A DNA stretch of 64,000 nt, from contig JASLLL010000003.1 in the NCBI GenBank assembly GCA_030747075.1, positions 1 to 64,000 of the forward strand, written 5' to 3'. The translations under genes and the position numbers were made by a program. The DNA comes from Gemmatimonadota bacterium (GTDB lineage Bacteria; ARS69). Under the pieces are notes generated by a model that was not told where the DNA came from, did not search any database, and worked only from the letters and a program-made list of their open reading frames with translations. Shown in pieces: positions 59,116-64,000 of the stretch (position 1 is its first letter; each line of letters opens with the position of its first letter).

Positions 59116-61004
59116 GGCATCCGAAGAGGCGGAGAAATCTCCTGCGGCGCGGTATGGCGGGGCTCCTGCTGGGCGGTCTTCTTGTGCAGACGGCCGGAGT
59201 GGTTTCCGCTCTCGCGAAGGCTCCTTCCATCGGAGATCTTCCCGTACAACACGAAGGCCGAATCAAGCCGGTGGACACCGTTGCGGGAGTGCATCTTCTG
59301 TCGTCCTATGGACGGCGCTCACTTCGAGAGATCGGCCCGGCAGCATGGTGGGCCGAGGTGGTTCTGGACGCGGAGGCGGCGGATGAGCGGCGCTTCTTCC
59401 GAATCCGAAACCCCGAGGTCGTGGCAGCGCTGGAGCTTCCGGAGCGTGCGAAGGGCAAGTACACCTTCCCGGAAGTTCGCGATGCGCTGATTCCGCAGGA
59501 AGCGAACCTCCGTGTGCTTCACTCCCGGGAAAGAGCGGAACGAACGCTGGTGGAGACCCAACTGGTGGAGTTGCACATGGCTGCGCTTCGCTACCGGGGT
59601 CTTGGGGGTGCGATGTCGTGTCTCGTGCGCCAGTTTGCGCTGGAAGATTCTACACTGGCGGCGGAGTTTGAGTTGCTGGCGGGAGAGATGGCCAGCTACC
59701 GGCATTTTGCTCTGCGTCGACCGGTGTTTCAGCATGCGCTGGAGCGTCTGGAAGCGACGCCCGAAGAGGAGTGGACCGCGGCGGATCTGGAACTGGATCG
59801 ACTTGCGCGGAGGCTTGGGCAAGTGCGCATGGAGGCCGGGAATGCCAGCCTCGCTATCATTCCGCCACAGGAGGGGACCGGCTCCCGGGAGTGGGTGGCT
59901 CCCTGGGATCTGCTGGACGGGCGGGAACCCGCACCGCTCCAACTGAGTGTGATGGACGGATGGGAAGAGGTCCTGGCGGCTCGCGCAGCCGGAGACCTGG
60001 ATCGAGAGAGCGCGCTCGTGACGGACCTCCTTGCGGTGGTGGGAACCGGCGAAGACGGCCTTCCAGAGCAGCGCCTCCTGCGCCTGGAGGCCTGGTCCAA
60101 CTCCGCCGGGATCTTCCCCAAGAGCACTTCGTTCTATGTGTTGTCATTTCTTCTGCTGGCTGTCAGTTGGCTCGGAAAGACGCACCTGCTCCGACGCCTG
60201 GCGATGGTGTCTCTCGGACTGGCCGTAGGGATTCACACGGGAGGTCTCCTCCTTCGCATGATCATCATGGGGAGGCCGCCCGTTTCGACACTTTACGAGT
60301 CCGTGGTCTTTGTCGGGTTGGTGGCCGGGCTCACCGGGATGATTGTCGAGTGGTTGCGCAAGGATGGGTTGGGGCTCTTTGTCGGCTCCATTCTGGGAGC
60401 ACTGCTGCACTTCGTGGGGTTCGGTTACGCAGCAGATGGCGATACGCTCGGGATGCTGGTGGCGGTGCTCAACTCGAACTTCTGGCTGGCCACCCATGTC
60501 GTGACCATCACGATTGGCTATGGGTGTTCGGTCGTTGCCGGACTGGCCGGGCATGTCTATCTGGTGCGCCGGATCGCGAGGCGTGGAGATCGCGAGGAAA
60601 TGGCCGGACTGGTGCGCAGTCTCACCGGCCTCACGCTGGTGGCGCTCTTCTTTACGCTCTTGGGTACCATTCTGGGTGGAATCTGGGCCGACCAGTCCTG
60701 GGGTCGATTCTGGGGGTGGGATCCGAAGGAGAACGGGGCCTTGCTGATTGTGATGTGGCAGCTTCTTCTCCTGCACGGAAGACTGTCCGGGCACTTCAAA
60801 CCGGCGGGTTTTGCGGCGGGTCTTGTCTTCGGGAATGTCATCGTGGCCATGGCGTGGTTTGGAGTAAACCTCCTGAATGTGGGACTGCACACCTACGGAT
60901 TCACGGAGTCAATCGCCGTAAACCTGGGCATTTTCTGCGGCTTCGAGGTCCTCTTCATTCTGATTGGCCTGCCGTGGGCGCGGTCGCGGCCCGATTACTC
61001 TTAG
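59112..61004 (+). CDS. Cytochrome c assembly protein CcsA/ResC with large N-terminal domain
   Basis: A 630-residue heme-handling protein. Residues about 16-36 are an export/anchor helix. About 40-340 is a periplasmic domain beginning LPVQHEGRIKPVDTVAG, as in FCB-type CcsA proteins. The CcsA part follows, with about eight helices and the tryptophan-rich heme motif WGRFWGWDPKENGAL (about 532-546); HTGGLLLRM and HVVTITIGYG supply candidate heme-ligand histidines. ATG at 59112 overlaps the resB stop by 4 bp. Together with ResB it should transport heme and attach it to apocytochrome c. Confidence 0.9.
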   Translation: MRHPKRRRNLLRRGMAGLLLGGLLVQTAGVVSALAKAPSIGDLPVQHEGRIKPVDTVAGVHLLSSYGRRSLREIGPAAWWAEVVLDAEAADERRFFRIRNPEVVAALELPERAKGKYTFPEVRDALIPQEANLRVLHSRERAERTLVETQLVELHMAALRYRGLGGAMSCLVRQFALEDSTLAAEFELLAGEMASYRHFALRRPVFQHALERLEATPEEEWTAADLELDRLARRLGQVRMEAGNASLAIIPPQEGTGSREWVAPWDLLDGREPAPLQLSVMDGWEEVLAARAAGDLDRESALVTDLLAVVGTGEDGLPEQRLLRLEAWSNSAGIFPKSTSFYVLSFLLLAVSWLGKTHLLRRLAMVSLGLAVGIHTGGLLLRMIIMGRPPVSTLYESVVFVGLVAGLTGMIVEWLRKDGLGLFVGSILGALLHFVGFGYAADGDTLGMLVAVLNSNFWLATHVVTITIGYGCSVVAGLAGHVYLVRRIARRGDREEMAGLVRSLTGLTLVALFFTLLGTILGGIWADQSWGRFWGWDPKENGALLIVMWQLLLLHGRLSGHFKPAGFAAGLVFGNVIVAMAWFGVNLLNVGLHTYGFTESIAVNLGIFCGFEVLFILIGLPWARSRPDYS

Positions 61005-61076
61005 CCTGGCAGGGAGGGTCCGGGCGAGTGGGTGGTCGTTGCAGATGATGGCAGCGAAACTGGAAGTCGCGGCAAT

Positions 61077-61102
61077 GGTCGGTCCTTCTCGCGCGACCGA
61101 CC
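61077..61102. other. Perfect inverted repeat in an intergenic region
   Basis: GGTCGGTC at 61077-61084 and GACCGACC at 61095-61102 with a 10-base spacer, in the 263-bp gene-free gap after the CcsA gene. No U-run follows, so it is a hairpin or operator-like site rather than an obvious terminator. Confidence 0.5.
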
Positions 61103-61160
61103 GATCCCCTCGCGCACATCTCCCGAACCAGCGCGGTGAACACTGCAAGCTGCACACCCT

Positions 61161-61189
61161 TTGCAGATCTCCGCACTCCAGACTATGGG
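61161..61189 (+). promoter_or_regulatory. Weak candidate promoter for the DUF2225 gene
   Basis: TTGCAG at 61161-61166 and TATGGG at 61184-61189, 17-bp spacer. The rest of the gap shows only a CTATG/CATAG repeat around 61182-61210. Confidence 0.35.
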
Positions 61190-61267
61190 TCTCTCCGCCG
61201 AATCTCATAGACAACGGAAGGGGTCGGATGTCGATCCAGACACAGTGCAGGAGACAAGGAGGGTTGC

Positions 61268-61933
61268 ATGACGATGGAGAGTGCAGAGATTCGAATCTGC
61301 CCCGTGTGCGAGGCGCGCTTTCAGAGCGTGACGCCGTTGTGCACGGGTAGCCACGCCGCAGATTCGGACTTTCGCCCACACTTCTGGGGGGCGGATCCGC
61401 TGGGAGCTCAGGTGCAGTCCTGCGAGGAGTGCGGATTCTCAGGCTATGCCCAGGATTACCTGGACGGAGTCGAGGAATCGGTACTGCGCAAGATCCGGAA
61501 GTTCCTCAGTCCCCGCGTGCGAGACATCTCCCTGCCGGACACCGCTTTCTACAAGTACGAGTTTCTGGCGTTGATCTATGAATGGGAGGATCGTTCCTCG
61601 CTGGAGGTTGGAGACAGCTTTCTCCGTGCGTCTTGGATGGCGCGGACGGTTGCGAATCGCGAGAAGGAGCGACTGTATCAGCGGGAAGCGGTCCGTCGGT
61701 TTGAGGAAGCGCTGGAGATCGGCGAGTGTGAGGATCCAGAGACGCGGGCCGTCGTGTCCTATCTTGTGGGAGACATTCACCGCCGCTTGAATCGCCGTCG
61801 CCGTGCCGAGGGCTGGTTCCTTCGTGCGCGGGAGGAATACGACCTGCTGGAAGAGAGGACGCGTACTTCAGTGGAATGGTTGGGGGACCAGATTGCACGC
61901 CAGATGGAGAGTCCCTGCGACATGCTGGACTAG
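61268..61933 (+). CDS. DUF2225 zinc-binding protein
   Basis: A 221-residue cytoplasmic protein of the DUF2225 family, function unknown. Two CxxC pairs, ICPVCEARF (about 10-18) and CEECGFSGYAQDYL (about 53-66), likely bind one zinc, separated by SDFRPHFWGADPLGAQVQ. The C-terminal half is helical and TPR-like (EKERLYQREAVRRFEEALEI; VSYLVGDIHRRLNRRRRAEG). ATG at 61268 has AAGGAGGG close upstream. It ends convergently with the DUF2064 gene, sharing 4 bp at the stops. Confidence 0.88.
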   Translation: MTMESAEIRICPVCEARFQSVTPLCTGSHAADSDFRPHFWGADPLGAQVQSCEECGFSGYAQDYLDGVEESVLRKIRKFLSPRVRDISLPDTAFYKYEFLALIYEWEDRSSLEVGDSFLRASWMARTVANREKERLYQREAVRRFEEALEIGECEDPETRAVVSYLVGDIHRRLNRRRRAEGWFLRAREEYDLLEERTRTSVEWLGDQIARQMESPCDMLD

Positions 61934-62586
61934 AACGCCAGCGTCTTCAGGAGTGCCCGGGTTCGGGGACAGCCGTCGCCTTGACGAAGCTCACGACGCA
62001 GGCGGTCCAGGTCCGCCGGGGTGTCGACATCGTACCAGGGGCCGTGGTCGATCAGCCCGATGCTCGACTCCTTCGCACGGCGCCGTGTCTCACGCGCGAC
62101 CTCAGGCGTACTCCATGGGATGTCACGAAGCAGGTTCGGGATGAACTCGGGCAGCGCGAGGAGCGCATAGCCGCCGTCGTCGGTCGTAATCCAGGCGGCG
62201 TTCCCGGCAGCGGCATCTTGAAGACACGCAAGAACAGCGCGGCGGGGGAGCGTCGGATGATCCGCTCCCATGACGGCGACGGGGCCGGGTTCGGTCTCGA
62301 AAGAATCCTGAAACGCGTGGGCGAGCCTCTGGCCGAGATCGCCGGAACCCTGGTCCTTGACGGGAATGGTTGAGCGGGCCGGAACCGCCTGAGCATTACG
62401 CGGCCAATGGCTGCCGGGGATTCGGAGATGCACAGCCACCCCGGGGAGGGAAGACAGTCGGACGATCAGATCGTCCAGAAACGCCGCAGACAGTTCGGCA
62501 GCCTGCTCGGGGCTCAAGGGAGGGACGAGCCGGGTCTTCACCTTCCCGGCGACAGGGGGTTTTGCCACAATGGCTAGCGTTGACAT
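61930..62586 (-). CDS. DUF2064 (TIGR04282-type) glycosyltransferase-like protein
   Basis: A 218-residue GT-A-like protein of the DUF2064 family. Typical features: IVAKPPVAGKVKTRLVPPLS, the stretch SPEQAAELSAAFLDD, VAVMGADHPTLP (the metal-binding DxD equivalent) and WYDVDTPADLDRLRREL at the end. Relatives are annotated as glycosyltransferases in pathways for unusual lipids or surface sugars, but activity is mostly untested. ATG at 62586. It is divergent from the PEP-CTERM gene across a 118-bp gap. Confidence 0.88.
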   Translation of the reverse strand: MSTLAIVAKPPVAGKVKTRLVPPLSPEQAAELSAAFLDDLIVRLSSLPGVAVHLRIPGSHWPRNAQAVPARSTIPVKDQGSGDLGQRLAHAFQDSFETEPGPVAVMGADHPTLPRRAVLACLQDAAAGNAAWITTDDGGYALLALPEFIPNLLRDIPWSTPEVARETRRRAKESSIGLIDHGPWYDVDTPADLDRLRRELRQGDGCPRTRALLKTLAF

Positions 62587-62601
62587 AGTTCACCTGACAG
62601 C

Positions 62602-62631
62602 TTGACGCAGAAGATAGGAAAAGGTTATAGT
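62602..62631 (+). promoter_or_regulatory. Promoter for the PEP-CTERM gene
   Basis: TTGACG at 62602-62607 and TATAGT at 62626-62631 (five of six), 18-bp spacer. The predicted leader is about 67 bases, with GGAGG at 62688-62692 serving the ATG at 62705. Confidence 0.65.
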
Positions 62632-62704
62632 AAACATCGCTCGTTGACAAAGATCGAGAATCCCCCAAGACCCGGTACTGCATCACTGGAGGCTTGCTAA
62701 CACT

Positions 62705-63061
62705 ATGAGCATCACGCTTGCGCGACTCCTTTTGTTGATGGTTCTTGCGGGGGCGATTTCCGTGGGGGCTGTGAGTTCTGTCCATGCGGAGGCTACTTCG
62801 GGCGTCATGGCTGTGGGGGCCGGTTCAGAAGCTCCCGCCCCGCCTGCTGAAGTCCCCGGATTCCCCGCAGTGCTGTCCAAGTCCGACAACCAGGCTGATG
62901 CCGGGGACAACATCGAAAGTCCCACCGGCTGGCTGGAGTTCGAAGACGACATGAATCATCCGAATGGGAACATGGTGGCCGTTCCGGAACCGGCGACGAT
63001 CGCTCTTTTAGGACTGGGGCTTGCCGGCCTTGGCGCAGCCCGAAGGCGTGCTCGGCGGTAG
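62705..63061 (+). CDS. Small PEP-CTERM sorting-signal protein
   Basis: A 118-residue exported protein. N-terminal signal (about 1-28, LLLLMVLAGAISVGAVSS, ending VHA), a short acidic/Pro-rich mature part without a recognised fold, and at the C-terminus the exosortase target VPEPATIALLGLGLAGLG plus an Arg cluster. PEP-CTERM proteins are processed by exosortase and placed on the surface or in extracellular matrix. No exosortase (EpsH/XrtA-type) gene is in the window. The gene has its own promoter and a terminator, so it is an independent unit. Confidence 0.9.
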   Translation: MSITLARLLLLMVLAGAISVGAVSSVHAEATSGVMAVGAGSEAPAPPAEVPGFPAVLSKSDNQADAGDNIESPTGWLEFEDDMNHPNGNMVAVPEPATIALLGLGLAGLGAARRRARR

Positions 63062-63082
63062 CTTCTGCCACAACTGGCAAGA

Positions 63083-63120
63083 AAGGGTCGGGGGCGTATT
63101 CGTGCCCGGCCCTTCTTTGT
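63083..63120 (+). terminator. Terminator after the PEP-CTERM gene
   Basis: AAGGGTCGGG (63083-63092) pairs with CCCGGCCCTT (63105-63114), one G-U, loop of 12, followed by CTTTGT. It lies between the plus-strand PEP-CTERM gene and the convergent ABC gene. Confidence 0.7.
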
Positions 63121-63141
63121 GCGCTCCCGACTGCCGTCGGG

Positions 63142-64000
63142 TCAGTCCTGGAACTGAAGCTGCGCGAGACGGGCGTAGAGACCTCCCGCCCGGGTGAGTT
63201 CCTCGTGAGTTCCTTCCTCTACGATCTGGCCCTTTCGGAAAACGAGAATCCGGTCGCAATGCTGAACCGTCTTGAGGCGGTGAGCCACGATCAGACATGT
63301 TCGCCCACGAAGCAAGCGGTCGAGACCGTCGCGGATCAGTGTCTCCGTTGCAGGATCCACCGAAGAGGTGGCCTCGTCGAGAATGAGCAGGTCGGGTTGT
63401 GCGTAGAGCGCTCGCGCGAATGACAGCAACTGTCGCTGCCCGGCGGACAGTCGATGCCCACGCTCCCCGAGAGGCTCGTTGAGTCGCTGCGGCAGGGCAT
63501 CGACTACAGACAGCGCGCGGGAAGTCTCAAGGGCCGTGCGAATGTCGTCATCACAGCCGGGGGAGGAGTCTCCCAGGCGGACATTCCATCCGACATCGGT
63601 CGAGAAGAGAAAGACATCCTGCGGGACGGTACCGGTGTGTCGCCGCAGACTCCGGGGATCGAAGTCCTTGAGATCCTGGTGGTCGATCAGGACTCGGCCG
63701 GAGTCCGGATTGAGAAGCCCGAGAACCAGCGAAATGACCGTGGACTTGCCGGATCCGGTGGGGCCGACCAGTGCCACTCTCTGGCCGGGGTCGACTTGAA
63801 AGGAGACATCCCGGAGGACGGGTTCTTCGTGTCGGTAGCGAAACGAGACACGATCAAACTCAATGCTCCCGGAGAAGGATGGAAGCGACGGTCGCTCCCG
63901 GTAATCCTCAAGAGCCGGGGTGTCCAGAACACGAAGAATGCGGTCTCCCGCTGCTCCGGCGGCCTGAAGGACATTGAACTTCTCGCTGAGGTCGCGAAGG
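63142..64000 (-). CDS. ABC exporter ATPase/permease, C-terminal part (partial)
   Basis: The last ~285 residues of an MsbA/LmrA-type exporter half-transporter; the permease domain continues beyond the window end. Reading back from base 64000 gives the end of the membrane domain (VLQAAGAAGDRILRVLDTP), then the ATPase: VSFRYRHEEPVLRDVSF, Walker A GPTGSGKST, Q-loop VPQDVFLFS, signature LSAGQRQLLSFARAL, Walker B LLILDEATSSVD and the H-loop IVAHRLKTV. Substrate (lipid, peptide or drug) cannot be told. It converges on the PEP-CTERM gene. Confidence 0.95.
   Translation of the reverse strand, partial: LRDLSEKFNVLQAAGAAGDRILRVLDTPALEDYRERPSLPSFSGSIEFDRVSFRYRHEEPVLRDVSFQVDPGQRVALVGPTGSGKSTVISLVLGLLNPDSGRVLIDHQDLKDFDPRSLRRHTGTVPQDVFLFSTDVGWNVRLGDSSPGCDDDIRTALETSRALSVVDALPQRLNEPLGERGHRLSAGQRQLLSFARALYAQPDLLILDEATSSVDPATETLIRDGLDRLLRGRTCLIVAHRLKTVQHCDRILVFRKGQIVEEGTHEELTRAGGLYARLAQLQFQD

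Overview
The window looks like chromosomal DNA from a GC-rich (roughly two-thirds G+C) Gram-negative-type bacterium. Almost all of it is coding and there is no sign of phage, insertion sequences, CRISPR or rRNA. Lifestyle markers point to the FCB side of the bacterial tree, for example Candidatus Eisenbacteria, Krumholzibacteriota or a relative; this is inference from gene content, not a phylogeny. The markers are a PorV-like outer-membrane protein, secreted proteins with LVIVD, FG-GAP/UnbV and FlgD-like C-terminal modules, an LL-diaminopimelate aminotransferase, a MutL with the endonuclease motif, LapA/LapB-like proteins, ResB/CcsA cytochrome c biogenesis and a PEP-CTERM protein.

Layout. 1-6.9 kb: the translation/RNA cluster infB-DUF503-rbfA-nrnA-truB-ribF-rpsO-pnp, closed by a strong terminator. 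7-11 kb (minus): dapL, a DUF4388 protein and a membrane TPR/zinc-ribbon protein. 11.2-14.9 kb: ktrA-asnS-ktrB, a potassium-uptake pair split by an aminoacyl-tRNA synthetase. 14.9-18.9 kb (minus): a glycerophosphodiesterase behind a 1111-residue TPR/FG-GAP/UnbV exported protein. 19-27 kb: gltX, an XRE-cupin regulator, a membrane glycosyltransferase-like TPR protein, tRNA-Gln/tRNA-Glu, a STAS protein, a secreted cyclophilin, a TPR protein, a family-4 glycosyltransferase and a degenerate AlkP-like membrane protein. 27.4-29.6 kb: a PfkB sugar kinase and a PorV-like barrel. 29.65-39.2 kb: seven genes (mtaB-miaB-lapA-lapB-SPOR protein-mutS-mutL) joined by six consecutive 4-bp overlaps. 39.3-41.8 kb (minus): an LVIVD-repeat secreted protein. 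41.9-46.5 kb: miaA, tRNA-Gly, der-plsY-gpsA and a MerR regulator. 46.7-49.5 kb: tRNA-Pro(GGG), surE-pcm-yqaA, tRNA-Pro(CGG), apt. 49.5-51.4 kb: a secreted MsrB-MsrA fusion and a KptA with an altered active-site position. 51.5-57.2 kb: a MacA/MacB-type export operon without an ATPase, running into a second glycosyltransferase-like TPR protein, then tRNA-Arg. 57.4-61 kb: a lipoprotein, ResB and CcsA. 61.3-64 kb: a DUF2225 protein, a DUF2064 glycosyltransferase, a small PEP-CTERM protein with its own promoter and terminator, and the end of an ABC exporter.

Gene starts are often GTG or TTG and most same-strand neighbours overlap by 4 bp, so translational coupling seems to be the rule. Candidate sigma-70-type promoters (TTGAC-like box, 16-18 bp, TA-rich box) precede tRNA genes and several stand-alone genes. 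In two cases the -35 box contains the TGA stop of the gene upstream.

I saw no obvious multi-gene defence or mobile system. The less ordinary items are the KptA with Cys in place of a conserved Arg, the nrnA/truB overprint, the ATPase-less export operon, the AlkP-like protein lacking its catalytic half, the TPR/zinc-ribbon plus DUF4388 pair, and the isolated PEP-CTERM gene.
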